64,000 bases of DNA. Origin: Ectocarpus siliculosus. Its lineage: Eukaryota; Sar; Phaeophyceae; Ectocarpales; Ectocarpaceae. Location: NCBI GenBank assembly GCA_000310025.1, contig FN649751.1:239403-303402 (forward strand), in the 5' to 3' direction. Shown in pieces: positions 32,901-46,519 of the stretch (the first letter of the stretch is position 1; every line of letters starts with the position of its first letter). Position numbers and translations under genes: made by a program. Below the pieces are notes generated by a model, which was given only the letters and a program-made list of their open reading frames with translations, was not told where the DNA came from and searched no databases.

Positions 32901-35900
32901 ATGGAGGCCTACATACCTTCATCCTTCTCTTTCTAAACCTCTTTCGGCGTGGTCTACGAAATGAATCCATCCCCAACGATTTCGAATGCTGCGCTTCCGG
33001 TCGATGAGTCCAGACGATTCGCGTGGCCTCTGTCTATATGCTTCTGGGATGTTTAAAGGTGTTCCGATGAACGTCTTTGCGGAGGTGCCATGTTGGAGTG
33101 TCGTGGTCGAAAGGGACCTGAAACCTTGGCCACAGCCGCCACTGAAATGTGTATTTTTCCAACCTGTGGCAGGTACTCATTGCTGGAAACGTAAGCGATT
33201 TGCCCCTCTACTAAGTAAAACACGTCTACTTCCCGCAGGCCGCCAAAGTCGATGTATGGCATGTATCTCGGCCGACAGCGGCGGTGCAACAGCAGTTGTA
33301 TTTCTCATGTGTTTGACTCTAGGGGTATCGAGCTTAGATGTGGATCGCCTTCTCGCAACTGATCCGTCCATGCTTATGCGGCACCTGCCAACAGAACATA
33401 TGCATAAACCGCCTAAACCGGCCACGCTACACCCCAGTCTCGGCGATCATGGTTGAACGATGTGCGACCATCGTTGTTTCAACCACAGGCTCTTCCCAAA
33501 TTGACGATCCCGCGACCAAAGAAGGGGATTCTTCGACGTCCGGACGAAGAAGAAGCAGCATGTCTCGGAGGTGAGGCACGCCTTGGTGCAGGCCCGGAGG
33601 AAGCGATGGCGGCAGTGCAACCTCCTTCTCACAGCAGAGTTCGTGCTCAAAACCACTAACAAGCCGTTGCTGCTTCCTGTTGTAGAATCGCACGCACAAG
33701 ATGGTGTTGTCGGTGATCTCCAGGCGAACATCTGACCCACAACGCCCCTATCTCTGCGCCATACTCCAGTCGCTGAAGTCTCATGTGATGGCGTCTTTGC
33801 CCCCATCAGGCGGTAGTGGCACCAAGAAAACAAATATAACGTTAAGTCGCCACAACGATGACAGTATCGACCACGCAGCCATACTCTTGGCCCATCGGTT
33901 CGATCAGGTGGGTGGTTTAACTCTGGGCTGAGTCGAATGCCTTCACTGAGAGAGTGCTTAGCCCTGGCAGTCGGAACGGCCCGGCACGCAAGCACGCGCG
34001 GCAGCACATGGCTGAATGCACCCTCAAGGTTCGCGGGGTGGTTCATGTGACAGTCCCGCCCATGTCAATACAATGCCACTGCGTTTGCTTCGTCTCAACT
34101 CCGTAGGTCGTCTTTGGCGGAGGAGGCGATGATGCGCGACAGGCTCATCACGTCCGCCTCCTTTCAGCACGGCTTGGCAACGCTTGGTTTCAACATCAGC
34201 ACCGAGGCAAGGATAATGCGAAGTGTTTACGAGGCTTTGTTGGGGTTTGCAGGAGAATTCTGAAGGTCTTTTCTTCCTCGTCAGTGGACTGGTTTGTGAA
34301 TCACCATCGGTCCCACGCGCCCCGGCCAACCTGTGCCTATAATATTGTAGTAATGACCACACTTTCAGCCGTGGCCACGACTGTTGTAGAATGCTTTGGT
34401 CGTGGCGATCACCTGCAAGGCCAAGTAACAAAGGATGGCATTCGATGCTCCACGGACGCGCAACCGTCCAAGAGAGTAGGGTTAGAGAAAAATCTCTCCG
34501 TACCGCCAAATTTATTTCTATCATCCCGCCGGTAATATGTGGTTGCTCGTCCTTTGCCATAGTGTAGTGACACAACTCGTTATTTTGTGGGGAGGCGTTT
34601 TCTTAACAAGATTCGATCGTTTGGGGGCGGCGGCTTGATTCTGTCCGCCGTGCGCGTGTGCAGGAGACCGCCAAGATGTTTGATCAACTCGACGCCAACG
34701 GCGACGGTTCCATCGATCTCGCAGAGTTCACGAGGTTTTGCCTGGAGGTGGGCAAGGAAAATAGCTTGCCGGGCGCAACAAGTATCAACTGAGGCGAATA
34801 TCATCCCTCCCCCGCGGGGATAAGGTCATTTCTGAACAGTGATTCCGTCTTGCTCTATTGACCCTAGCCGTTACGCTATCTATAGGCATGTCGGCTGCTC
34901 CACAACATATTGATGGCAACGTTTTGGTGCACTTGAAGGTGCAAGCAACATACCGACGTCTGAGCGATTCCTGATGCAACTTCATCGCACGACCTTCTCG
35001 TTTTCCCTATCCCGCGCTTATATTTCGTACCACATATTATATGGGATAATATGGTTCAGATTCCGTCCATGACCTGGAAGGCCGAGCGTGCTAGGAGGGG
35101 GATCCTCGGAAACAACGCCGGGGAAGACGGAGATCGGTGAGGACGAGTCTAAGGAGTAAAACAGGCACACTCATATTTTCACAGTTCTTACTGGGCGTGA
35201 ACCGAGCGATCTCCCACCGCGTCCAATACTTTTGTGGGCAGTGACAGTATCCCACAAACGTAAATGCGAATTATGATAGTGTCGGTCGCTTGCGCTAAGC
35301 TTCGTCTCCCTTCTCGAAATAGTCGGCTCGGCCATCGACTTGGACTTTCTTCTCGCTGCCGTCGAACTGTCTTCTCCTGCCCCTTCCTTTGGTTCCCCAA
35401 TTTGCCAAGAGGGTCACCAGAACATGGTTGGACGAAAATTGAGCGTCTCTCGAGGATACCGTTTTCTCAAAAAATGAATAAATCGCGTCTTATCTGGATT
35501 GTTTGTGGTTCTCTTCACAAGAAAGAAACGTAGCCTATGAAAACCACTCATCTTGAACGCTTAAGACACGACACCCTCCACACATACACGCACACACGCC
35601 GTTTCTTCCCCACGGCCACATCTCAAAGAACCCGAACTCGGAAACAATCGCTCATTTCCTCTTGTTCTGTTTCAATTGTCGACGAAACAGTGAGTTGGAA
35701 AAGGCAGCACGGGACATGGCCAACGAAACGGTGAGCGCCAACGACGCCGCGGAAGGCGGTTTGGGAGGGGAGCTGGCAAAGCTGGAGCCCTTGGTGCACC
35801 TCGGGAAGATATTCTACAGGGGGGAGAAGTTTTTCTGGAGGTAGGTGCGAGTCGGTGGGTCACTGTGTGTCTGTGTCTTGTGAGCTGCGCGGCCCGCTCT

Positions 35901-38212
35901 TGGGCATGACTTTACGTCTGACTACGGAAAATCATGATACAGTATTCGGGGTTATGTGATAGGCACAGGCGACGTTTCTTTGAGTGAGGCGCCGCCGTTT
36001 CACACTTAGCGGCATGTCCTTACACTTGTTTCACCTCTGCATGATAACCCTTCGGTTGGTGACGCTTGCAGGACCAAGGACCTGATCGAGGTGGTGGTCC
36101 AGCTCAACGAGGCCAAGGGGTTCCTGGCCGTGAGCACGTTCCACACAGAAAAACTGAAGGCGTACCCCATAATCTTCATTGATCGTGCTAAGGTACAGTA
36201 CACAGCCCTTCGGTCGAAAACACGGCACTCTTCAGCTGCAGCAAGAGCGGCCCATAAACAACCCACCCCAAGACTAATATTTGTTATGAAATCGGGATCA
36301 TCCGCTGCCCCCACGCCGTGTGTGCGCGCGCGCCTTTTAGCTCGTTCAAGTTGTTCCTGTGAGTGCTAGCCTTGAAGTTTCGGGTGTGTGACGCACCAGC
36401 CGTTTTCACACAAGAGGGAAAAGAAATAAACACTGGGCGGTGCTTTTTCGCTGCGCATCCAACGATAAACTTCGAGTTAGCTCAGCAATAGCCTGTACTC
36501 AACAACGGCGACGAAACATCCTGTTGAGCACCGACCCCGAAAGGAATGGTCCTTACTCTAGTTAGTAGCAGGCCCCGATGTCGTATTTTTCGCATCAGCC
36601 GCGTACATGCGCCTGCAGAGCGTGCACGGCCGGGCGTCCACCATCCGTTGCCGTTAGACCGACGAAAAGGTTCAGGGTCGCTGGGGTTTCGTGCGTCGCT
36701 CCAGCCCGGGTGTGGTGAGGAATGGCTCAACTGGCGAGCCCCGGTCCTGAGGCGATCGACACACACGCACGAGCGAGGATTTTTGGTCACAAAGAAGATG
36801 TTTGATGAAACCTTCAACGGGGGTTACGGGTAGCGGCACCAAACAGAACTAAACCACCCGTGAGAGATGGATCGAAATGATTATTGTCATACATAAACGC
36901 GAACTAAGCTTGGGAGGGTCTGCGCATTTCCTCGTTTCGTCACCGCCGCTGTTTCCTCCCTTAGATCCCCGCAAGCGCTGCGGCCGAGGCCGAAATCTTG
37001 AACGACCTCAAGGCCAAGCGGTTGGCGGCCAAAACCGAGCACGCCATGGGAGGGTCAGGATCAAGAGGAGGCGAAAGCGACGCCAACAAGGTGCTGCAGG
37101 ACATGATGGCGTCGACTTTGAGTATTTTGTTTTCCCCTCGTACTAGAATTGAGTACTGTAAGGTTAGGGTCACAGGTTTGGGAACCCGAACCACATGGCC
37201 GTGTGTGGATGTTTTATCTTGAAGTCAGCCGCCAACAACCTGCAGTCTCGTCGCAATGCGCTAGGTTATATTCGTCCGTTGGCTCCTTGCCCGTTCCGTG
37301 AACTTGTTTCCTCGGGGCAATGCATATTGGCTGTTCCGTTTGGTGCTCTACATGCTAGCGTGAAAGTGCCCATTCTCTTGGATGCAGAACTCCATTCCGT
37401 GCGATGGTGCGTGTCGAGGACCATAAACAAAAAACATCTTGAGGTAGCGAATCCCATCCGATCCCATTCTTCGAGAATTTAGTAGTGACCGTTGCGACAC
37501 GTTCATTCACCGAGCACGCTTTCGTAACTTGGATCAACACAGGAGCAGGCGGGGGACCAACAGCAAGAGGACCAGGCGCTGTCGGAGAAGGCGCACATGG
37601 CGTACATAGCCGACTACATCGTGCACCGCATCACGATGCCGGACGGTAACGGGAACCTCCTACAGCCTGACGTCACTCGCCCGGAGGAAGAGGTGGGCGC
37701 CCCAAGAGCGATGTATTTCTTCCCCACGGTGAAGATAGATGGATGAAAAGCGTAATAATGTCGATGCCTCCGCTGGTCTAAACGCCTTGTTTGTGTGCTT
37801 GAAGGACGACAATAGTATCGCTTGCCTGGAAATTCTCTAAGGGTTTACTCTCTCTCGTTCATAACGTCGTCGTGCGTTCGGCCTGAGCCTTGTTTGCGGT
37901 CAGTCGACCTATTGGGCATCCGGACTCACGTTTGCTCCACCCCAGACCCACGGCGTAACTGTTTCTTTATGTGTGTCACGAGCTATGCATTGATGCCCCT
38001 CCCACGTCCTCCAAGGTAAATCCCGGTTTGCCGGCCGGCGGGGAAGGCAGCAGCACCGGTTCGGGCGCCACGAAGACGAAACGGGGGAGTGCTGCGGCGA
38101 GGCCGGGGCTGATGAGAACCACGTTCGACGAGTGGGACACCCTCTTGGTGAGACTAAACTCTTTGCACGCGTGAAAGACCTCCTGACGACGACACCAACA
38201 GGAGCAGCAGCA

Positions 38213-38250
<38 letters not shown>

Positions 38251-41118
38251 TACTACGTTGTTTTGTCTTACAATGTTCCCTCAAGCTGGAATGGTTTACG
38301 TGACATGATTCTCCCGGTATCGTACAGAGGGGTTGGCGCTGCTCCTTCGGGCCTACACGTATGACGTCTACCTCTCCATAGCAAAAACGAAATCCCCGGC
38401 GGATCAAGAACTTAACATCGCGTGACTTCGATTCACGTGATGTGGCCTCTTTGACCACACTCGGCGCCCACCTCTGAAGGTTTTGGCGCTAGGTAGAGAT
38501 AGATCTTCCTCTATCGCGCTGAGCGACAGCCGTAGTGCGTGCGACGTGTAGCCGTCTCTGTTATCATGTACCTTTCGGGTGCGGACACACACAATCCTTT
38601 CCAGGCAGATACGCACGACGTTCTTCACGTGGGATAATATCTACCGTTCGCCGGCCTTCGGTCATGCCGGCCTAGGCAATGAATGAATGCACTTCTCGAG
38701 TGCAGTACAACCGGGCAATACAATACCTTACGGGGAAAGAGGTGCCTCTTAGAGGAGATGAAGATTTTTTTTTTAACAAGTGACGGCCATGGTGGCAAGA
38801 AAATGGTCAACATGTATAGACTACATCGGTCAAGACACGAACCTCCACCCCGGACGTCGAGCGAAATGCGAAAACGGCCGAACGCCGAGAATCTCACCGG
38901 CCCGACCCCCTCCGGTCTCCTACAGTTCCCGAACCCGCCTTCTCGGGTGGAAGGCGTCCCGAAGTTCGCCGAGACCAAGAAGAGGGAGTCGTACTTCCAG
39001 GAGTTCTGCAGCGTGACGGAGAAGTTCGAGGAGAACCGTGTCAGGGCACAGCGGCTTAGCGGGGAGGCGGCTGCCTTCGCCATGCAGGTTGGGATATGAC
39101 GATGTAGGAGGGATGCGTGAGAGCTCGAAACAGAGCGGGGGGGGGAGTACTGTTGTGTCGCATGCCGTGGTTGTTTGGCCATTGACTACGCGTCCTCGAG
39201 GGGACGGAGAATTTCGCAGTGGGTCGATCACCGATTGCCTATCGTTCCAACCTACGTTGCCAAAGGTGCCTCAAGGGTGTTTCCCTTCGTGGGGGGGGTC
39301 ACGTGGTTTGTTACAAATCGCGATATTTCGCGACGCGGAATGGGATATGCGGATGGACATGGGATGGAATGATTCCCCCTTTTGGCGTGATTACTTTTTG
39401 TTGCTGGGGATATTTACGACTGACTGTGGGGTGAATCCTGGAACCTAAATAGCATCTTCCGGAGATGTCGGTGGTTACCGTACGGGCGGTGGCCAATCCA
39501 TTGCAGGCCCTACGGCAAATGTTTTTGTATCGCATCTGGCTACGTTAGGAGGTGCTGGTTTCCATACAACACAAAATGTAGATAGCGTGTGCGATGAAAA
39601 GTTACGATTTCTCGAAGAAGAGTCGTTATCCACCTCATGACCTCTATGCACCACATGAACCGCGAAGCAGGTGTCCAACACGCTGGCGCCTCTTGGTCAC
39701 TCCGCATCTTCGCCAGCTACCTTGGCCCTCGCCGAGAGCCAGCAAGACGTGGCCGGCGGCGACGCTGCCACCCCCAGGCGCGGAAGCGGCCGGATCATTC
39801 TCGCGGACGAGATCTCCAACCGGCGGGGGAGGTGTGCACGCGGCCAGAGCATCAATATGTTCACAACACCAATTTTTTTAAGATTTTGTGTGCATGTGTG
39901 GTTATATTGCGGTGTGTTGTCGCCCACACCAACTTCTCCATGACTACACGTGACTCCATAGTGTAACATTTCCGCTACCCGGTTATACGTAAACATCTGG
40001 ACTATTATGTACCCCTGCCTCTAACAGCGTTCCTCTACTGTTTCATCGACCTCGCTGCCCCCCCCCCCCCCCCCCGGTCTGTTTCCCAAAACCTGGGAAG
40101 TGTTTTCCTTGCGTGGGACCAAAAACCCCCTGTTGGAAACCCAAAATGGGCCCGCTCTACATCGGCCATCCCAAGAAATGGGAATGGGGGGGCCCCCCGC
40201 ATCCTAATCTGGTATAAAGGGGCCGGGGCACACCCCCTGTATCACCACCCAAACCCCTCCCCGGGTGGTTTTCCCCCCCCCCACCTTTGGTGTCAAAAAA
40301 GAACTCCTTGGAAAAAACTCCCTCGCCACCGGTTCAATGAGCGGTTTCACTTCGAAGGGTTCATCAAGTAGATAGATCGGCAGTGTCGAGGTCATGCAAC
40401 GGGGTATAAACGTTGCTTGTGTTCGTGTGTTTGTGGAGGGGTTATCGATGCTGAGGCTGAGGCTGATTCTTATGCTGGTGCCTATGCTGATGCTGATGCC
40501 TCCGGATGTGTTGTGATCGCTGTGGTGCTTATCCCTGTGCAGTAGTCGAATGGCGTGCTGTGCTGTCAATACACGCGAGATGCCCACCCAACACAGAGTA
40601 CGGCCTACCCAAAATAGATGGTCGTGATATGGGCATGCTGTCTCGAGCAAGGCTGAAGAGCTGTCAACCCGACTGGTCGTTACAAAGTCGATACTTTGGC
40701 TGAAATACAGGGGGCACCGGGATGACACCGCGGGGGGGCACAGGGGGGGGAGGGGGCACGGGGGCCGACGCCAAAGGGGGGTAAACGCCGCTGGCGAGAC
40801 AGCACCAATTTCCTCCGAACACCTAGATAGATACAAGTGTTCCATAGGCAAGAGAGACCTGCCTGAAAAAAACGTGGTGAGGTAAAGGGAGACAGCGGAC
40901 GGGGAATGATTTCATGGGTCCTCCACGTCGTCGATGGGTAGCAGCGTGGCTTGGTACGCCTTCGAACCGCTAGTGCCACGGAGGTGGACGGAAGTAGGGT
41001 GGTCGGGGGCGAGGAGCAGACTTCTGGCACGCCGACCGCGCTGAAGTATGTAGACGCTGCGATCGGCATGATTACCAAGACAAGGAAGTTGCCAGAAGAC
41101 TTTACTCGGAACGGGTAG
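29910..41118 (+). CDS. Unrecognised 17-exon protein with a single EF-hand
   Basis: Exons (all GT-AG, phases matching): to 30326, 30984-31118, 31677-31754, 32266-32376, 32722-32827, 33489-33570, 33865-33907, 34664-34747, 35060-35136, 35691-35840, 36072-36192, 36965-37090, 37543-37692, 38016-38147, 38800-39087, 39671-39831, 40974-41118. From ATG 30039 the product is 758 residues; from the in-frame ATG 29910 it is 801. Residues about 291-302 form a canonical EF-hand loop, DANGDGSIDLAE, preceded by HRFDQETAKMFDQ, so calcium binding is likely. The N-terminal third is Ser/Arg/Lys-rich and probably disordered. The middle part (ELEKAARDMANETV, LVHLGKIFYRGEKFFW, KGFLAVSTFHTEKLKAYPII) looks folded and helical. 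No second EF-hand, membrane segment or enzyme motif is seen. No family is recognised. The gene converges on the DZIP1-like gene, with 518 bp between stop codons. Confidence 0.85.
29966..30036 (+). repeat. 36-bp tandem duplication at the start of the EF-hand gene
   Basis: GAGAATAGCTCAGGAGAGCA and the following CGAGCTCA occur at 29966 and 30002. If translation starts at 29910 it encodes RIAQESTSS twice in frame; if it starts at 30039 it lies in the 5' UTR. Confidence 0.85.
38213..38256. repeat. (ACT)n microsatellite
   Basis: About ten ACT/CTA units with one CCACCA interruption, in an intron of the EF-hand gene. Confidence 0.95.
40050..40330. other. Homopolymer-dense, probably low-quality sequence
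   Basis: An 18-C run at 40058-40075 is followed by many mono-base stretches (AAAACC, CCCCC, GGGGGG, TTTTCCCCCCCCCC) unlike anything nearby. It lies in the last intron of the EF-hand gene. It resembles the poor tail of a Sanger read or a gap edge. Confidence 0.6.
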
Positions 41119-41636
41119 AATGCGCCCGTCGCGTTGGGCGCCCTTTGAGGTTTCCTCAACCACCTAAATTGGAGAAGTATTTTTGTCCCCTCTCAGACTC
41201 ATGTCCCTTCGTTTTGACGGGGAAATTATATTTTTCGTCCCACTTCTTGTTGTGACCTGGGCCATACCCGCCGGAGTTCGACCCGGAATGCTTTGGGCGT
41301 ACGAAGTCGTTCGAAAGGAAGCCTTTGCCTTAATAAACGCGTTTTGGATTCACCACGTCCTTCAGCGGATAATCCGCGACGAGCTCGACCGACGTGCAAG
41401 AGATGATGGCTCAGACAACACCTTTTCTGTCGCCGGTGATAAATTGACCTGACGACACGGAAAAGCGCGTAGAAGGGATAGACATTGGTAGAGTAGTCAA
41501 GGAGACATGGACTACGAACCGTGACGCATCATGCCGCTGACGCACCACATGGAAAAAACACACGCTACCGAGAATCTCATAAGAGGACCGACACAATTGC
41601 TTGAGGCAAGCTGCGTTGCGAATGTACATAGAAGAG

Positions 41637-44600
41637 TCAAGAAGACAGGGACCCTGACCCAGCAGCACTTCCTGCCCATTCTCCACCGGCGTCAATCTCC
41701 GAGATGTCGTCCAAATCGAAGTCCAACAGGTCAGGAAACTCGTCCCCCTCGAGACCGAGTCTTGCCGCATCCGTGACGAGAGACGGGGAAGCGGGCACGG
41801 TAACGTCAAGCTTATTCGCCTTTGTCAGCTGGGTCCCACCGCTCCCTGGGAGCCTTGCGGTGTCAGCCCTCGCCACGGTCACCCCGCCGCTCAAAGGCGC
41901 CGGCCGCTCACTGGTGTACCCACCCGTCGTTTGTTTCTCAGGAAACGTTCCGCTTCTTCTTCTCTCGTTCTCGCGAAGTGTGGCCTCCGCGTCTAGCGCC
42001 ACGACGGAGGTCTCGCCACTGCCATCGGCCCGGGCAGACAAGGCGGTAGCGCTATCGTTAGCTTCCAGTCGACGGTCCCGTTGCTGCGGCGAGGGTGGTG
42101 ACGTGCTGTGTCCCTCTCGTCCCTCTCCAGCCGAAGTCGGTCGAGTCTTTTTCGGCTTGACCGCAACCGTCACCACTCTCGGCGAGCGGTCGACCCCACT
42201 CAGGCCCTCCCCGGACACACGCCTGTCACCATGGAACTCCTCGCCCGATCTCGAACTTCCGCCCCGGCGCATTGGAGAACCGGAGCTTGTCCCCCTCCAT
42301 CCATCGAAGGCGAGACTGCCACTGTCGTCGCTCGCAACGCCCCCAGCGTTCGAGCCCACAGCAGAATCACCGCCTTGAGACCGGCTAGCCCGGGGCCCCG
42401 TTGCTGGTCCGGCCGTAGATGACCCGGCGTAGACTTCGGCATTCATGCCTGAGCTACCTCTCTTTCCGCCCGCTCCTGCTACCGCAATCGGCCGGTTGCC
42501 CGTGCGAAGATCTGTTCCAGCTAAGCTAAGGGTGCTGCCGCCATCGCCGCCGCTTCCTGGGCGTGCCCCCGCCGCACCGCTCGATCCACGATCTCGGGGT
42601 GCCGTCGGCTCGACCCCGAAGCCCTCCGTACCGCGAGACAAGGACGAGCCTGCCGCCCATGAGTCCTGCCGTTCAGCGTCCAGTCGAGTGCCGCCGTGAG
42701 TTAAATCACCACGACCGCCGCCCCCGCGGGCAGTAGTAGCACCAAGGGACTCTACGCGTTCACCGATGCCATCCCTCACGTCCGGAGACCGACCCCCTTC
42801 TACCAAAAGCGCCTCCCGAATGTCGCTCGGCGCCGCCACACGACCCTCATCCTGCTCCCGGCCGTTATCCAGGGAGAAGCCGCTGTCCCGGTATTTGAAT
42901 GACTCGGCAGGTGCAGGCATGGGGGTGATGCTAGGTCGAGGCCCCCTGCCGGTTCTTGGAGCGCCCCCCCGTGCTTCTGACCAATCGCTGCTGCCGTTCC
43001 CATGAGAGAAAGCTGACCCGGCTGGAGAAGCCCCTCGTTCTGTCCCGTTGCTTGGCTGTCCCGAAGGTGCGGCAGGTCGGAGCAGCGGTGACCCCATGGG
43101 CGGGGAGAGGAAAGAAGGGGGTTTTGAACACCTTCACCGCATGAATTGACTCATCATGTGATAACCTTTCCAAGGCATGGCAAGTACCGGTTATCTTGTG
43201 GGCACCGCAAGTGACATCCGCTCAAACCAAGAAAGTTGACGAAGCGCATGTTCAAGACTTCTTTGCCGACCATGGTTCAGGGCTAGCCCTCAAGCGAGCC
43301 TACGCGGTAGATTGAATCGTCTACGTCAGCAGTCTGAATTATCGCACTCGAGAGATATGCTATGCTATGGCGGCGGATGCAAGCAGTCGACCTCAATTGG
43401 CGTCGGCAAATTGTGGTTTCTACATCCGCCCCCACGGGCGTCCTTGATTGAAAATCCTCGCGCTAACGCCAACATCTCTAGCAATGGCCGAATTCGTCCA
43501 ACGATGACAGATAAATAACCCACCTTTGCAGGATCAGATCATGAGCCTACGATAAGAGGGCTACCTCACTTGCTATCGACAGCACCAAAGCAGGTATACA
43601 GAGAAAATTGTCACCTGAACATCCACTCACCGTTTCATCGTCTCCCGTTGTTTTGTCGACCCTTCGCTCTCGGTACTTACGGCGACGGTTTCGTCTCTCT
43701 GAACGCCTCCCACGGTGATCCCGACGTCGAGCAGCATCGTCCAACCTGCGAACCTTTAGCCTTCCCTTGTCGTCCAAGAACACCTTCGAAGCCAGGCCTG
43801 GATTGTGAATTCTTAGCATCGCCGCGTAGCCGTTGATGATCTTGTCCTGACGCGGCCGGGCGGAGAGGGGGTTCAGCAACATCAGCGTTGTTCATACCGT
43901 TGAGAGCCAGGCATGTAAGTATGTCGGCTTCGTCTCGGTTGGTCTTCCATTACTCAAAACCGGCCGTTTTCAATCGCTACTACAGTAGGGGGTGCACGTC
44001 CGGGACTTTCGCCAAGCGAGCGATGAGTTGTGTTCCTCGGCTAGAAAAGAGACTAGAAGGCCTAAGCGGTCCGACATTCCCTGTTCGACAGGCCGGGGCG
44101 CGATTGTATTCACGTCACAATAAGTTTCCCGGCAGACCTCTTCCCCCGCTCCCAGCCGCACTAAACGGGGACTTCGACACGAACAAAACGGCAAGAACTA
44201 CTTTTCTCGGCGAAAGCTCAAGCCTTTCTTCTTTTTTTCTGTTTGACCTGCTTTCGGTTTTCCTTTCGAAGGAGGCGCGCACTGTTCTTCATTGCCTTGG
44301 TTCCCTGCAAGTTCCCCTCCGTCTCCAACTCCATGCCAGCCACTGCCGTTTGCAGGCTGACGAACTGCCGTTGCAAGACCTACAGTACGAAAAACGACGG
44401 AAGCCGGGCGCAACAGGAGAGAGCTAGCTTGGCGTTCAGGTTGGAAGTGGCACAACAGGTCTCCGCGGTGCCTTTGGTACCACTTCCAGCTCATACCGCC
44501 TTGGAAATGGCTCATGACTTCGTAGGTGATGGGCCATTGTCAGAACGTAACATGCGGTGCAACCTCGACTGCATCCCGTCAAGACCTTGGACGGAAAGTT

Positions 44601-46330
44601 GTTGTTGTTGTTGTCTTCACATTAAAAACCCGTTCCGGTCTCCACCCAGTACCTTCTAATGTCCGTACTATACTATAACAGTACAACTGATGCGGACGCC
44701 TTTCGTGGTCACAAGCCAACTGCCCCAAAGGGGGTACAGTACACCTTTCTAAAAAGTAAAGAAAAGAAAAAGTGGACACCAGAAAACTCCTCCAAGGCGC
44801 GATTTGTTATTCAACCAAAGAAAGATCAGCAGTAAGGAAAACCATGAATCGGGATAAAGAGACGATCGACGACCCCGGTCGAAGGGATGCAATAGCGATA
44901 GGCACAGAAAGAAAGAAAAGAAAGAGACAAAAACGAAAGATAAACAGAGAGAGAGAAAGACAACAAAAGAGATAACGGCAGATAAACAGGTCCCCTCCAA
45001 CGCTCCAGTCTACCCGAACAACACGAAGTATAGGCCACTACTAACGCGACACCAGACAGATACATACATACCGACTTCCGACGACACAACATCACTTCGG
45101 GGGCACTGCGAGAGGGGGGTTAGCGACACGACGGAAAAAAATATGGGGATACATCCAGCTGGTATTCCTGCTATCGTCTCCATCCTCATCATCATCCCGG
45201 GACACATCTCTCTATCCGTTCAGCCATCTCCGTCCTGCTCTCTTCGGCTTCAGTCGTGTCTTCCGTCTTTCGACGTTTCCCCCCCCGTATTCCCTTCCCC
45301 CCCTGCTCTGCTGTCCTGTGTGTAAAGTGCAGATGACAACTCTACCAAGAGATTTATGTGCCTCTCTCCACACCACACAACACCGCAACCTTAACCTTCC
45401 TAGTACATGGGTCCGTGACAAGTCCTGTGTATTTGTACCGTATACTTATACTCCGCAAGAAAACACCACCGGTGATATTTGGGCTTCTAAATCAAGATAT
45501 CACCCAGTGTGCCATGTGTCCTACGTGGGTGTATCATTTGGATGTGCAGTGTTCAGTAGGTGAAGAGAGCGCGTTCAGGTACATGGTACGACCGAATCCC
45601 CTACTCCATTCCACCAACAGTCAATACCACCCACCAAGCTTGCGGAAATCGGGAAAGCACGAAGGGGCGATTTTACCTGCTGGCAGTGGAGCACGTACTG
45701 CGCTTGTAGCTGCGCCAGTCGAAACGCGTTCAAGAGGCCGGGATTGGTGTCGAAGTTGTCATCGTCGTCTACCTTTCCGACGGCCACGTCCGGAAGAAAC
45801 TGTCTGAGTGTCTGTAGGTCTCCCTCTCTTTCAATCTTGGACACGTTGACTGTTGCGACTCGGTGCCAATCCACGCTGCCGGTGGTTGGCTCGAACCTGC
45901 GAGAGGGCAGGGAAGTCAATCATGACCGGGAGGTGTCCATCTTACCAGCAGCGTGAAGGACATGACACAAGCCGAATATTCTGAGATTTTCTAGAACCCT
46001 GAGCAGCACACCGCCACGGGCGAGCTGCTGTTGTAGACACAAGTTTTCACCCGTAAATCTGCCTCAACCACCCACATGTACAGATGCTGGACAGGATAAT
46101 CATGCTGCCTACCGCTTGTCAATCCTGCACGCCCTCGTTGAGGTTGATTGCTTATCACGCGCTCGCTCGCGACAGCAACAATCACCGCCTCTATAATAGC
46201 AATCCGTACCGATCGATCTCGTGGCAACCACTCCCTGTCGGACTACAGTAACTCACTTGAAACCTGCCGTCGGAAAGCGAGGCGGGACTCGCTTCTCCAG
46301 CTTGTTCTCGGGGGGCGACGCAGAGCGCAT
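41637..46330 (-). CDS. DZIP1-like protein (basal body/ciliary transition zone)
   Basis: Five exons join in phase: 46330-46257, 45896-45677, 44379-44248, 43846-43631 and 43055-41637, about 686 residues. Residues about 24-98 (FEPTTGSVDWHRVATVNV, then GLLNAFRLAQLQAQYVLHCQ) match the layout of the Dzip1 N-terminal domain. In that domain a VDW motif and a FRLAQLxxEYLLHxQ helix are diagnostic. Residues 99-142 are coiled coil (LQRQFVSLQTAVAGMELETE). Exon 4 is strongly basic (RRDHRGRRSERRNRRRKYRE). The last exon, 472 residues, is Gly/Ser-rich and disordered, ending in an acidic motif (FPDLLDFDLDDISEI). Animal DZIP1 proteins carry a C2H2 finger after the coiled coil; none is seen here. The donor of exon 3 (GTCAAA) is atypical and the start of exon 5 is the least certain border. 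Flagellated gametes or spores would explain the gene. Confidence 0.68.
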
Positions 46331-46519
46331 CGCGACAACTGTTGGGTTTCCTGTACCCCATGTGTCCGCCGGGATTGCCTCGGAAACCTGTGGTACGACG
46401 AGTCGATATTGGATGGATATTCACGCACGACCGGTTGAACTGTGTAACAGGTGCCTCGGGGGATGTTATCATGACTCATATCGGTAGTCGTGTTGAAGTA
46501 GCCAATCAGAGTAGCGCTT

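Noticed and set aside
38213-38256. Trinucleotide array considered as CRISPR-like or coding poly-Thr/Val
   Set aside because: It is a simple ACT microsatellite within an intron; no spacers.
41704-42378. 224-codon plus-strand ORF
   Set aside because: Shadow of the Gly/Ser-rich last exon of the DZIP1-like gene, whose biased codons keep the opposite strand open.
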